Below are positions 19,461-32,741 of a stretch of 64,000 nt of DNA, one piece after another. This DNA is from JBGTSJ01 sp041940305 (lineage in GTDB: Bacteria > Planctomycetota > Planctomycetia > Planctomycetales > Planctomycetaceae), in the NCBI GenBank assembly GCA_041940305.1, contig JBGTSJ010000014.1, positions 1 to 64,000 on the forward strand, written 5' to 3'. Each line of letters begins with the position of its first letter. The stretch's first letter is position 1. Position numbers and translations under genes: made by a program. The notes beneath the pieces are model-generated. The model searched no databases and was not told the origin of the DNA. It saw only the letters and a program-made list of their open reading frames with translations.

Positions 19461-20426
19461 ATGCAGCCTGTTTCCCCCAATCCGGCGTCGGTCGCGCTCT
19501 TCACCGATCCCCTGTTTGAAGAGCACGACACCGGTGCGCACCCGGAGTGCGCGGACCGGCTGCGCGCGATCCGTCTGTATCTGGCAGCCACAGGCCTGCA
19601 GGACCGCTGCCGACTGAGCCCGATCGCCCCCGCCACGGCGGACCAGCTGCAGCTCATCCATCCGGGACGGTACGTCCAGGCGGTCGAACAGTTCGCCGCC
19701 CGCGGCGGAGGATGGCTCGATCCGGACACCGTCGTCTGTCCCGCCTCTTACAACGTGGCCCTGCATGCGGCGGGCGTCGCCTGCAGTGCGGTCGACCAAG
19801 TGCTGCAGGGTGAGGCGCATCGCGCGCTATGCCTCGCGCGACCGCCGGGGCACCACGCACTCGTGCAGCGGGCGATGGGATTCTGTCTGTTCAATAATGC
19901 CGCCGTCGCGGCCGCTCACGCGCGGCATGTGCACGGCCTCGATCGCGTCCTGATCGTGGACTGGGACGTGCATCACGGAAACGGCACGCAGGACATCTTC
20001 TACACCGACGGCCACGTCTACTTCCTGTCGCTGCACCGCTATCCGTTTTACCCCGGCACCGGCGCGGCCGATGAGACCGGCTCCGGAGCAGGACTCGGAA
20101 CGACGATGAACATCCCCCTCCGGTTCGGTATCTCCCGCCGGAACTATCGGGACGTGTTCGCACGCACGCTTGAGGAGATCGCCGGCCGCTGCCGGCCCGA
20201 GCTGGTTCTCGTCAGCGCCGGCTTCGATGCGCACGCTCTCGATCCCGTCGGCTCGCTGGGCCTGGAAGCCGAAGACTTCATCGATCTCACGCGCGGCGTG
20301 ATTGATGTCGCCCGACAGTTTGCGGAGGGTCGCATCGTCAGTCTGCTGGAAGGAGGGTATCACCTGCAGGCGCTGCCCGAATCGGTAGCCGCGCATCTCA
20401 CCACGCTGCTGGAGGAGCCCGTATGA
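19461..20426 (+). CDS. histone deacetylase family zinc hydrolase
   Basis: This 321-residue protein is a class II-type bacterial HDAC/AcuC/acetylpolyamine amidohydrolase family member, which removes acetyl groups from lysine or polyamines. Active-site motifs are intact: RPPGHHA with His131-His132, DWDVHHGNGTQDIFY with Asp169 and His171 as zinc ligands, SAGFDAH with Asp256, and LEGGYHL. The ATG at 19461 gives MQPVSPNPASVALFTD, where homology begins; the same frame is open from 18405, but that stretch lies over the antisense phosphatase and is not coding. The stop overlaps the next start (ATGA), implying translational coupling. Confidence 0.92.
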   Translation: MQPVSPNPASVALFTDPLFEEHDTGAHPECADRLRAIRLYLAATGLQDRCRLSPIAPATADQLQLIHPGRYVQAVEQFAARGGGWLDPDTVVCPASYNVALHAAGVACSAVDQVLQGEAHRALCLARPPGHHALVQRAMGFCLFNNAAVAAAHARHVHGLDRVLIVDWDVHHGNGTQDIFYTDGHVYFLSLHRYPFYPGTGAADETGSGAGLGTTMNIPLRFGISRRNYRDVFARTLEEIAGRCRPELVLVSAGFDAHALDPVGSLGLEAEDFIDLTRGVIDVARQFAEGRIVSLLEGGYHLQALPESVAAHLTTLLEEPV

Positions 20427-20665
20427 CCTCCGGCCGGAAGCCGTTCAATCCGTTCTGGATCCTGCTCACCGCCTCCGCGACGCTGTTCTGCATTTCGTCG
20501 TTGGCTTGGATCGCCGCCGGCTTCGGCAACCGCGCTTCCCCGCTCGCCGAATTCATGAACGAGCACGGCGGGACGATCATCGGGATCGAAGCCGCCGTGA
20601 CGGTCGCGTTGGGGCTGCTGGCGCTGATTCTCGACAGTCGCCAATCCCGCCGGACGAAGCCCTGA
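20423..20665 (+). CDS. small two-helix membrane protein
   Basis: An 80-residue protein with two hydrophobic segments (about 11-34, FWILLTASATLFCISSLAW onward, and about 52-70, IIGIEAAVTVALGLLALIL) joined by a short loop with charged residues. It ends in a basic tail. Its ATG overlaps the stop of the deacetylase-family gene by 4 bases, so the two are translationally coupled. I do not recognise a family. Confidence 0.7.
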   Translation: MTSGRKPFNPFWILLTASATLFCISSLAWIAAGFGNRASPLAEFMNEHGGTIIGIEAAVTVALGLLALILDSRQSRRTKP

Positions 20666-21005
20666 AGGCCGCAAGAGGACACCCGCGCTCCGGCCTCATG
20701 TGCCACAATGGCACTGACGCCCATCTCGGAACCTACGACCAACCTGCGCACTTATGGCAGTAGTCGGAAGTAATGGCGAGACTGAACTGATTGTTGGCCG
20801 CCAAGCACCAATTCTTTCGTACGCCTTTATTTGCGGTTAATCGCACGCACGGCGATATCCACTGGTGACATATTGGCACGACTGTTGCTACTCAAAAGGT
20901 CCCCAGATTCTGGAACCTGCCTCTATGGCAGACATCAGGTCAACGCCTGGAGGAATCGATATCTCGGTATCCAAACGGCGGCTCACTTCCAGAGGAGACC
21001 CTCAC
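20666..21005. other. intergenic region and leader of the hsp20 pair
   Basis: About 340 bases without a supported gene, holding the sigma-54 promoter at 20873 and then a leader of about 105 bases. A frame open from 20865 covers the promoter itself and cannot be translated from that transcript. An ATG at 20925 is in frame but lacks a ribosome site as good as that of ATG 21006. Confidence 0.6.
20873..20890 (+). promoter_or_regulatory. sigma-54 (RpoN) promoter of the hsp20 pair
   Basis: TTGGCACGACTGTTGCTA matches the sigma-54 consensus TGGCACG-N4-TTGCW at every defined position. GG (20875-20876) and GC (20887-20888) are separated by exactly 10 bases, the obligatory -24/-12 spacing. Transcription would start near 20899-20900. 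An upstream activator site is not identified by eye. Confidence 0.85.
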
Positions 21006-21497
21006 ATGTTGCATCAACTCACTGTTCCGCGTTGGGTGGTTCGCGGCACCGATCCCTTCGAGCTGGCCCGCCGCGAATTTCAGAAGGCTTTCGGAGACGG
21101 CAGCAATGGCCAGCGGCTCGTCGCGCGCGGCTATGCCCCGCTGTCGGTCTGGGAGGACCAGCACCAGTTGCACATCGAAGTCGATGTTCCGGGACTGCAG
21201 CCGGGGGATGTGGACGTCACGGTCGAGGACGGCAAGCTGTCGATTCGCGGCGAGCGCAAGCCGACCGCAGCCGCTCAGGGCCGTTACGAGGAGCGGGCGT
21301 TCGGCCGGTTTGAGCGGGTGATCGCTCTGGCCGACACGATCGACGCGACGTCTGTCGAAGCCCAGTTGCGGGACGGCATTCTCAGCGTGGCCCTCAACAA
21401 GAAGCCGGAGAGCCAGCCGCAGAAGGTGGTGGTTCGCTACGAGGCACCGCAAGCCGTGGAACAGTCGCCGCCGGCCCAGGAAGCGTCGGCCAACTGA
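21006..21497 (+). CDS. Hsp20 / alpha-crystallin small heat-shock protein (first copy)
   Basis: This 163-residue small heat-shock protein is an ATP-independent holdase for unfolding proteins. The alpha-crystallin domain runs from about 44 to 140: PLSVWEDQHQLHIEVDVPGLQPGDVDVTVEDGKLSIRGERK, then the family AxLxxGIL box as AQLRDGILSVAL. A short variable N-terminal arm with LARREFQKAF precedes it, and a Gln/Pro/Ala-rich tail follows. ATG 21006 is chosen because a strong ribosome site (AGAGGAGA) lies just upstream. Transcription is predicted from the sigma-54 promoter at 20873, and a second copy follows 98 bases downstream. Confidence 0.93.
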   Translation: MLHQLTVPRWVVRGTDPFELARREFQKAFGDGSNGQRLVARGYAPLSVWEDQHQLHIEVDVPGLQPGDVDVTVEDGKLSIRGERKPTAAAQGRYEERAFGRFERVIALADTIDATSVEAQLRDGILSVALNKKPESQPQKVVVRYEAPQAVEQSPPAQEASAN

Positions 21498-21595
21498 TCG
21501 GAAATCGTGGAAGGATAGGAGACGCGGCGGTGAAGGCCGTCGCTGAAGGACAACAGGGGAGCCAAACTCCCCGCATCGGAAATGGAGGTGTGACC

Positions 21596-22039
21596 ATGAG
21601 TACTGCGTTGACTCCTTTTGGCACCCGGTTCGGAATGCTGGCGGACTTTCGCAATGAGTTCGACCAGATGCTGAGCCGGTTCTTCGACGACTCGGAGCCC
21701 CGTTCCCTTTCGCAGTGGACGCCTCGCGTCAACCTGGCCGAAACCGACCAGAGCTATGAGGTGACGGTGGATCTGCCGGGGATGCAGCCGAAGGACTTCG
21801 AGGTGGAACTGCGCCACGGAGACCTGTGGATCAGCGGCCATCGCGAGGAGGAACTGCAGCAGGAAGGGAGAACCTGGCATCGGATGGAGCGGCACTATGG
21901 TCAGTTCCGCCGTGTCATCCGGCTCGGGGACGATGTGGATGTGGACTCGATCAACGCCGAATACAGGGACGGCGTGTTGCGTGTGTCCGTAACGAAGACG
22001 GAACGAGCCCGCACACGGAAGATCGAAGTGAAGGGCTGA
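21596..22039 (+). CDS. Hsp20 / alpha-crystallin small heat-shock protein (second copy)
   Basis: A 147-residue Hsp20 paralogue. The N-terminal arm contains MLADFRNEFDQMLSRFF. The alpha-crystallin domain is about residues 42-140, with PRVNLAETDQSYEVTVDLPGMQP and the box AEYRDGVLRVSV. It ends with RKIEVKG. ATG 21596 has an excellent GGAGGTG ribosome site; the earlier start at 21530 does not. It is probably cotranscribed with the first copy. The two copies differ clearly in the N-terminal arms, so they may form distinct or mixed oligomers. Confidence 0.93.
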   Translation: MSTALTPFGTRFGMLADFRNEFDQMLSRFFDDSEPRSLSQWTPRVNLAETDQSYEVTVDLPGMQPKDFEVELRHGDLWISGHREEELQQEGRTWHRMERHYGQFRRVIRLGDDVDVDSINAEYRDGVLRVSVTKTERARTRKIEVKG

Positions 22040-22057
22040 CGTCGTATTCCGGTTCCG

Positions 22058-22093
22058 CGGCCCGGTTGGACGCAGCGAGCGCCGACCGGGCCG
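22058..22093 (+). terminator. probable terminator after the hsp20 pair
   Basis: Perfect 9-base arms (CGGCCCGGT at 22058-22066 and its complement at 22085-22093), extended inward by a few more pairs, are followed by TCTTCGTTGC. It lies 18 bases after the second hsp20 stop. Confidence 0.65.
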
Positions 22094-22400
22094 TCTTCGT
22101 TGCTGAACAACGCATGGATTCCGGCTCTGCCGACAGCCAGTTTCAGAACCGTCTCACGACCCTGACGCGCAGGCTTTGGTCGTTCGCTGCGGGCTGCTTG
22201 AGGAGGGTGATTGCAAAGCTCTATTGCAATACAGGTGCGGATTTCGACCGGTGTCTGCAGCCGAGGCGTTTGAACAGACGTTCGCTGAGTGACTGCTCCA
22301 CCCGGTCCACTGTTTGGTGATTGATCCGTGTGAAGTCGGCGCCCGTGGGAAAGAAATCTCGGATGGGCTCGTTCGCATTTTCGTTGGCGACGCGTTGCCC
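22094..22400. other. intergenic region between hsp20 and the convergent cytochrome gene
   Basis: About 307 bases between convergent genes. Apart from the hairpin at 22058 I see no gene. A short duplicated TTGCAA word occurs near 22211-22232. Nothing else is supported. Confidence 0.4.
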
Positions 22401-25568
<3,168 letters not shown>

Positions 25569-25704
25569 GGGGAGATCTCGCGAAAAGGCGGGCGTTCATC
25601 GGCGGGACCGTGCCCCTGATTCTAGCGACCATGATGACAGATCGCACGGTTCAGTCATTCAGCCGGCCGGATCGCCAGCTTGGGACGAGACCGTTGTGCG
25701 CAAT

Positions 25705-25734
25705 AAAAAAGGCCTGCTTCCGCGGAAGCAGGCC
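25705..25734 (-). terminator. strong intrinsic terminator of the glycine-rich protein gene
   Basis: A perfect 10-base stem (25711-25720 with 25725-25734) with a CGCG loop is followed on the minus strand by six T residues (A tract at 25705-25710). It lies about 20 bases past the stop at 25755. Confidence 0.9.
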
Positions 25735-25754
25735 TTCAATGCGATTGGGGTTCG

Positions 25755-26609
25755 CTATCGGGAAGCGGTCCGCTCCTGAGTGCGATCCGGGCGCTGCGGC
25801 TGATCGGCATCGGCTTCCTCGGACCGACGCTGAGCTTCCGCCAGGATTGCCTGTGCGGCATAGAGGTGGGTCGGAGCGAAGTACGGGACGTCGGGAGCTC
25901 CGACGCGGTTGTACTTCTTCGCCGCGAGTTGCTGCCACGTCATCTCATCGGTCAGGTGCCAGGTCGCGGCCTGGGCCGACTGCTGGTCGAGCTTGCCGGT
26001 GCCGACGAGCTTGATCAGTTCCTGCAGTTGGCCGTTCTCGGTGTACTTCTCCACTGGAACGAGCGTGTACTGCGCTCGCGGATGCGGCTCCGGCTTCCCG
26101 TGCTCCAGACAGACCGACTTGTAGGGGATTCGGACGACGCGTTCGGCCGGGATCGAAAAGAATCCGCCGCCGCCGCCGAAACCGCCGCCGCCGAAGCCTC
26201 CCCCACCGCCGAAGCCGCCGCCGCCGCCGAAGCCGCCGCCGAACTGCTGGTTCTGACCGCCGCTGTCGCTATCGCCGGAGCCGGAATCGAACCCAAAGCC
26301 GCCGCCGCCGCCGGGCATCTGAGCCAGGACGCCGACGAACGCCTCAGGCAACTCGACGGTCAGCGGCTGATCGGTCTTGTTTTCGATCAGGACGTTGCCG
26401 CCTGTCTCGTCCTTGGCGATCACTTTGACACTGAGAACCTCCTGCTCCATTCCCTCGAAAAGACCGATATGCGCGGCCTCCGGGTCATAGCCGGGCTTGG
26501 TGATAGGGCGCTTGTCGCGGGCGGCCGCCATCGAAACGGAACTCAGAGCCAGCACACCGCACAGAGACCAGACGAAGCCGCGGGGGGTCAGGACTTGCTT
26601 CCGGAGCAT
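25755..26609 (-). CDS. secreted glycine-rich hypothetical protein
   Basis: From ATG 26609 this 284-residue protein starts MLRKQVLTPRGFVWSLCGVLALSSVSMAAA, a good signal peptide with an AAGGA ribosome site upstream. Residues about 40-105 form a beta-rich domain (VLSVKVIAKDETGGNVLIENKTDQPLTVELPEAFVGV). Residues about 106-150 are a Gly-Gly-Phe tandem tract. A second small domain (about 155-250) contains RVVRIPYKSVCLEHGKPEPHPR and ends with an acidic/Gln tail. I do not recognise a family. The earlier in-frame start at 26858 is not credible because it precedes the signal peptide. Confidence 0.75.
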   Translation of the reverse strand: MLRKQVLTPRGFVWSLCGVLALSSVSMAAARDKRPITKPGYDPEAAHIGLFEGMEQEVLSVKVIAKDETGGNVLIENKTDQPLTVELPEAFVGVLAQMPGGGGGFGFDSGSGDSDSGGQNQQFGGGFGGGGGFGGGGGFGGGGFGGGGGFFSIPAERVVRIPYKSVCLEHGKPEPHPRAQYTLVPVEKYTENGQLQELIKLVGTGKLDQQSAQAATWHLTDEMTWQQLAAKKYNRVGAPDVPYFAPTHLYAAQAILAEAQRRSEEADADQPQRPDRTQERTASR

Positions 26610-26954
26610 GTGACGTTTTCCTTGGGCAGAAGCACGCACCACGGCGGTGGCCGTTCGAACGGGGAAAACCACGCGCTGCCGCGAACGGGCTGCGCGGAAC
26701 ATCAACTGGTCACTCGGGACCAGACCAGCGGCGGCAGCGCCTGAACGCCAGCGCGCAGCCGGAACCGGTTCAGTCATGGTATCGTCCCGCTTCCTCGGCA
26801 TGCAACGAAATCTTTTCGACGGGCGGCAGAAACGGGAAAACGGCTGCAATTGTCGCATCAGGCGGGTGCGGGTGTCGCCGCCTGTAGGGATCGTGCGGCG
26901 GGATGGGGCGGATGAAGCGAGGGACGACGGAGTGGAACCCCGCCGCTCGTGGGG
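26610..26954. other. intergenic region upstream of the glycine-rich gene
   Basis: About 345 bases between two minus-strand genes. Near 26936 is a copy of the CCCCGCCGCTCGT word also found in the palindromes at 46707 and 57529, here in a weak hairpin (ACCCC to GGGGT). No gene is supported. Confidence 0.45.
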
Positions 26955-28547
26955 TCAGCGACCCGCGACGGCTCTCAATTGCTGGGCGATGAGCACCTGC
27001 AGGCCGAAGCAGATCGCCAGGATGCCGACGCCGTAGATTCCCATGCCGATGATCGCGCCGATGTACTCCGCGCCGGCCCAGTCGGAAACGGCCCCGATGA
27101 GCATCACGGGAAGCGTGAGAATCGGCATGATGAAGCAGGTGCCGACCTGCATCGTCAGATAGGCCAGCAGCACGCCCGCCCAGGCGTTCAGCAGAATCGA
27201 GTACAGCGTGGTCAGATGCAGAAAGATCAGGAACACGGTGAAGTAGTATCCGTACATCACCACGAACATGAATCCCTCTCCTGACGCGCCTCCCAGTGCG
27301 GAGCCGACCGACTCCGGCGAAAGCAGGGCGCCGACCAGCAGCAGCACCAGCGCGGGCACGAGCCCGAGCAGACTGCCGGCGACCTTGGAGTACGCGATCT
27401 GCGAGATCGAGACGGGTAGCGCGGCCAGATTGCCCCAGGTGCCGTCCTTGATCTCGGCCCGGAACAACCGCGCGGCCAGCATCGTCAGTTCGACGGGAAT
27501 CGCGCCGAACAGCACCACCATCATCAGCGCTTCTCCTACCCGGTTGCGGAGCGCCGCATTCCAGGAGAAGTTGTTCATCGACAGCCCGACGATCAGGATC
27601 AGCGGGACAAAGGCCAGCAGCCGCATGCCCCACCAGGTCGGTCCGCCGGCGACGAGGTAGAAGTCCTTCCAGGCGATCGCCCAGCGCCATGAGCGACGGG
27701 AACCCCGCTTGAACCGGATGCCGCGCTGCAGCACCGTCACGGTTTCCGTCGTCGATTCGGCCGAGCGGTTGAACAGCCCGAACAACAGCCAGCCGGCGAC
27801 GAACAGCGCGGCGCTGATTCCGAGATTGCTGAGGACCTGCAAGCTGAAGGCGCCTTCGTCGAAGCCGGTGGCGAGGATGCGATTGATCCGCACGAAGGCG
27901 GACGATTCGATCCCGACCTGGCCGATGCGATCGAGCCAGCCAGCGAGTTCGCCGCTCATGTTGGTGGCGAGCGGGACGAGCAGCACCCCTGTCAGCGGCG
28001 GTCCGGCAAAGAACATGAGTTGTCCCAGGAGCGTCAGGGCGATCGCCGGGCCGGACTTGCGGCAGATGATCGAACAGAACAGGCCGATGCTTCCCATCGC
28101 GACGACGTGCGCCAGCAGCAGCCAGTAGGCGGCCCACACCTGCTCCCACGTCACGCCGCCGAGCGTGATAGCGAGCAGCGTGAACGGGAACAGGATCGTC
28201 AGGATCAGCAGGGCGCTCGCCATCCGGGGGAGGAACTTCCCGAGGATCAGGGCGAGGGGGCGGATGTTGGCGAGAGTCAGCAGTCCAAGCGTCTGCTCCT
28301 CTTTCTCTTCGGTGATGCAGGTCGCGAAGAAGGTGGAGCCGGCCAGCGTGCTGAACAGCAGCGTGGTCCAGCAGATCCAGGTGAAGAAACCCAGACCCGG
28401 AGCCCCCACTGTGAACGACGTGATGTGGGCCATGAACAGCGCCATCGCCACGAGAAGCACCATGCCCAGCCTGAGCAGATGCAGGCGGAACAGGCGGGCA
28501 TCCAGCCGCAGTCCCCGCTCCAGGAGTGCCAGGATCTTGGTGAGCAT
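26955..28547 (-). CDS. ABC-2-type membrane permease (second of a tandem pair)
   Basis: The 530-residue protein has about ten to twelve hydrophobic segments and resembles ABC-2-type permeases. The N-terminal block LGFFTWICWTTLLFSTLAGSTFF is followed by the cytoplasmic ITEEKEEQTLGLLTLANIRPLALILGKFLPR, typical of the family motif after the second membrane segment. It continues LILTILFPFTLLAITLGG. A matching block occurs in the paralogue upstream (28629-30203), so the pair is a tandem duplication. No ATPase gene is in the window. A longer frame over the same region is a shadow. Confidence 0.85.
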   Translation of the reverse strand: MLTKILALLERGLRLDARLFRLHLLRLGMVLLVAMALFMAHITSFTVGAPGLGFFTWICWTTLLFSTLAGSTFFATCITEEKEEQTLGLLTLANIRPLALILGKFLPRMASALLILTILFPFTLLAITLGGVTWEQVWAAYWLLLAHVVAMGSIGLFCSIICRKSGPAIALTLLGQLMFFAGPPLTGVLLVPLATNMSGELAGWLDRIGQVGIESSAFVRINRILATGFDEGAFSLQVLSNLGISAALFVAGWLLFGLFNRSAESTTETVTVLQRGIRFKRGSRRSWRWAIAWKDFYLVAGGPTWWGMRLLAFVPLILIVGLSMNNFSWNAALRNRVGEALMMVVLFGAIPVELTMLAARLFRAEIKDGTWGNLAALPVSISQIAYSKVAGSLLGLVPALVLLLVGALLSPESVGSALGGASGEGFMFVVMYGYYFTVFLIFLHLTTLYSILLNAWAGVLLAYLTMQVGTCFIMPILTLPVMLIGAVSDWAGAEYIGAIIGMGIYGVGILAICFGLQVLIAQQLRAVAGR

Positions 28548-28628
28548 GCGATGGCCGACGGATGAAGGGAATTGACGAAGTCGATGATATCGAAGCGTCT
28601 GGCCCGCGGCCTGCCAGCGGCAGTGTCG

Positions 28629-30203
28629 CTATTCCGCTCCCATCGCCGACAACCGCACTCCGATCCAGACATGCACCGCGAAAATCAGGCTGCACGCCAC
28701 GAAGGACAGCACGAGCATGACCGGCGCGACGCCGGCCGGCCCCATCCCCCCGGGCGCCGTCTCCAGGCAGGCGATCAGCATGAAGTTCCCCATGATGACG
28801 AAGAACCCCGCAAAGAAGATCGATACCGGCCACGCCGCCCACGACCAGGTGACCGACAGCAGCGTGGTCACGTGAAAGAACAGGATGAACTGCGTGAGCA
28901 CATACAGCAGAATGAAGAAGCCCTCGTCGTCGAGCACAACATCCTCAATAAACTCAACGATTGTCCCCGGGGCGAACAGGGCGCCCATCAGGAAGAAAAC
29001 ACAGACCGGCGTCAGTCCCAGGAATCCACCCAGCAGCTTCGTGTAGGCCAGTTCCGGGACCGACTGCGGCAGCATCATCAGCGACGGCCATGTGTGTCCG
29101 CGCTGCTCGTGTCGAAACGTCCTCGCCGCGATCAAAGCAAGTTCGAACATCAGGACCCATAGCGACAGGCCCATCGTCAGGTTCCCGAAATCTTCGGCGT
29201 CGAGGCGCTGCCCCCACGATGACAGGATGACCGCCGTGAAGAGCGCCAGCAGGAATCCATAGATGATCACTTTGGCGACGATGACGCGACTGCCTCCCGC
29301 GACGAAGTAGAAGTCCTTCCACGCCAGAGCGGGCTGCCAGACACGGCGGGAGCCTTCACGGCCCGCCCGCAGCAAGCGGCCCACCCATTGCGGCCCCCCT
29401 TCCACAGCCGCCGTCTCGTTCCGGGTGCAGACGTCAAACAGCAGCCATGCGGCGAGGAACAGCAGGCTCGCGAGGCCGACGTTGGAGATAACCTGGCTTC
29501 CGATCGCCGGCTCGTTAAAGCCGGTCTGCATGATCTCATCCAGGCGAAACAGCGCCGTGAGTTGCCCCGCTTCCGCCGCAACAGGGGACAGCATGTCGCG
29601 CGAGCCGTTGGGGATGATCCAGAACGCGACCAGCAGCGCGGAAATGACATCAATGAAGAACGGCGCCGCAAACAGCATGAGGAGCATGACGCCGGCCAGT
29701 ACGCACGCTCCCGCCGACCGGGCCGCGACGACCGACGCCAGCAGCCCGACCGTGCTGACCAGGAGCAGGTGCGCCACCAGTGCGCAATACGCGGCCAGCG
29801 CCTGGTCGAGCAGGATGCCCCCCAGCGTGATCGCCAGCAGCGTGAACGGGAACTGGACGGACAGCAGCAGCACCGCGCCGACCACCCGAGGCAGCCACTT
29901 CCCCAGCAGCAGCGAGGCAGGGCCGATGCCCGCGATCCGCAGCAGCCCCAGCGTCAGCTCTTCCTTTTCCTCCGTGATGGGGGTGGCGAAGAATGTGGCG
30001 CCGGCGAAGGTGATGAACCAGAAGTTCCAGTATTGCAGCCAGGAGAAGAACTCGAGGCCGGGCGACGACGCCCAGGTGCTCTCGTGGGCGTTCCAGAGCA
30101 GCAGCAGAACGACGGCGATCAGTCCGCCGCGGAACAGGTGCGTCCGCAGCAGTCGGACATCCGTCCGCAGCGACCGGTGCAGGAGTGCAAGCGTCTTCTG
30201 CAT
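28629..30203 (-). CDS. ABC-2-type membrane permease (first of a tandem pair)
   Basis: The 524-residue paralogue of the downstream permease, with the same arrangement: a short cytoplasmic start LALLHRSLRTDVRLLRTHLF, a paired membrane segment, then ITEEKEELTLGLLRIAGIGPASLLLGKWLPR and VQFPFTLLAITLGG. It has many further hydrophobic segments. Spacing to its paralogue is 81 bases, so the two are likely cotranscribed and may form a heterodimeric pore for an ATPase encoded elsewhere. Confidence 0.85.
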   Translation of the reverse strand: MQKTLALLHRSLRTDVRLLRTHLFRGGLIAVVLLLLWNAHESTWASSPGLEFFSWLQYWNFWFITFAGATFFATPITEEKEELTLGLLRIAGIGPASLLLGKWLPRVVGAVLLLSVQFPFTLLAITLGGILLDQALAAYCALVAHLLLVSTVGLLASVVAARSAGACVLAGVMLLMLFAAPFFIDVISALLVAFWIIPNGSRDMLSPVAAEAGQLTALFRLDEIMQTGFNEPAIGSQVISNVGLASLLFLAAWLLFDVCTRNETAAVEGGPQWVGRLLRAGREGSRRVWQPALAWKDFYFVAGGSRVIVAKVIIYGFLLALFTAVILSSWGQRLDAEDFGNLTMGLSLWVLMFELALIAARTFRHEQRGHTWPSLMMLPQSVPELAYTKLLGGFLGLTPVCVFFLMGALFAPGTIVEFIEDVVLDDEGFFILLYVLTQFILFFHVTTLLSVTWSWAAWPVSIFFAGFFVIMGNFMLIACLETAPGGMGPAGVAPVMLVLSFVACSLIFAVHVWIGVRLSAMGAE

Positions 30204-30326
30204 AGTGCTAGTCGCCGTCAGACGCGGACGCTGCGCGATGCGGAGTGATCGCCACAGATTCTTTGCAGGGGACGCCGATGATTCGGCCGCTTACCTGCCT
30301 GTGCGGCTTCCTCCGGTTCAATTCCC

Positions 30327-31847
<1,521 letters not shown>

Positions 31848-31871
31848 GAAGTATCCAACACTTTCCTCTTC

Positions 31872-31938
31872 GTGCCCTTCGTGTCTTTGTGGTTTCCTCT
31901 TGCGAAAGTCGTGATAACCACAAAGACACGAAGGGCAC
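31872..31938. repeat. perfect 23-base inverted repeat between gcvPB and the Uma2 gene
   Basis: Arms at 31872-31894 and 31916-31938 are perfect complements and contain CACAAAGACACGAAGGGCAC. The spacer is 21 bases. The periodic words CACAAAG and ACACGAAG resemble a dispersed REP-like family seen across planctomycetes and other phyla. It may also act as a hairpin in the transcript between the two genes. Confidence 0.8.
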
Positions 31939-32002
31939 CAAGAAGTGCTCAGGTCTGATCACCGTGTATGAAGGATGAACCGGCCGACCAGAATGGTTTC
32001 GG

Positions 32003-32704
32003 TCAATCCCGGGCGTCGGCGAGCCGTTTGACGAAGGCCTGATGCTCGTCGCTCGCGAGCCCTTTGTCGAGCGTGGCGAGGAGCTGAGCCGCGTTGCGGG
32101 CGAACAGTGCCCGGCTGTCGAGCCAGAGGCCGGGGAATTGCGCCGACCGCCACACGCCCTCTTTGTCGAGCGGCGATCTCGCATAGGCTTCGTCTTCGAG
32201 CCGGAACGCCCGCAGTTCCTGTTCCTCGATCAGCACAACGAGGTATTCACGGACGCCGGCCTGTTCGTATGAGTCGCGCCTTCCGTGCAGATCGATGGAT
32301 ACGCTGGAGTAGGCCACTTCGACGTGCAGCTCGGGAGAACCTTCAATATATCCGGCCTCGTTGACGCGCGACGCGCCGCCGCAAGACTCGTCGATGCGCA
32401 GGATGGCATCGGGCTGCGGCTCGTTTTCGTCATCGAGGATCACTGTGCCGTTATCACCACCCTGAACACCCGGCGTTCTGGACTGGTAATGGAACAGCCA
32501 ACCCGTGATGTCATATTGGTAGACCGCATGCCCGTTGGTGACGGGCGAGGGCAGGTGAACCACTCCTCCAATCAGTTCCGCGCGGAGCGTATCCGAGGTC
32601 GCCCGGTGACGCTCGTGAAACGTCGGCTGGTCCAGAACATCCCCGTTGCGCAGAGGGAGCACACCGGTCTTGTGTAGCGGCGGATGTTCGAGAACGCTCG
32701 ACAT
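32003..32704 (-). CDS. Uma2-family (DUF820) putative nuclease
   Basis: The 233-residue protein has Uma2 features: a central PDAILRIDE containing the conserved Asp, then the beta strand LHVEVAYSSVSIDLHGRRDSYEQAGVREYLVV, typical of the PD-(D/E)xK-like core. Uma2 genes are very numerous in planctomycetes and cyanobacteria; function is unproven, and nuclease activity is inferred from the fold. It lies between gcvPA (37 bases away) and gcvPB on the same strand, which breaks the usual adjacency of the two subunits. Confidence 0.85.
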   Translation of the reverse strand: MSSVLEHPPLHKTGVLPLRNGDVLDQPTFHERHRATSDTLRAELIGGVVHLPSPVTNGHAVYQYDITGWLFHYQSRTPGVQGGDNGTVILDDENEPQPDAILRIDESCGGASRVNEAGYIEGSPELHVEVAYSSVSIDLHGRRDSYEQAGVREYLVVLIEEQELRAFRLEDEAYARSPLDKEGVWRSAQFPGLWLDSRALFARNAAQLLATLDKGLASDEHQAFVKRLADARD

Positions 32705-32741
32705 GATCGGACTTCGTCAGTTGCCGTGCACTCGCTGCATT

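Noticed and set aside
26157..26290. Glycine-codon tandem tract as a possible CRISPR or satellite
   Set aside because: The tract encodes Gly-Gly-Phe units in frame with a secreted protein and lacks the spacing of a CRISPR array.
26770..28842. 690-codon minus-strand open frame over the permease gene
   Set aside because: It is rich in Arg, Gly and His, lacks hydrophobic segments, and overlaps the 530-residue permease frame that has clear membrane helices and a paralogue.
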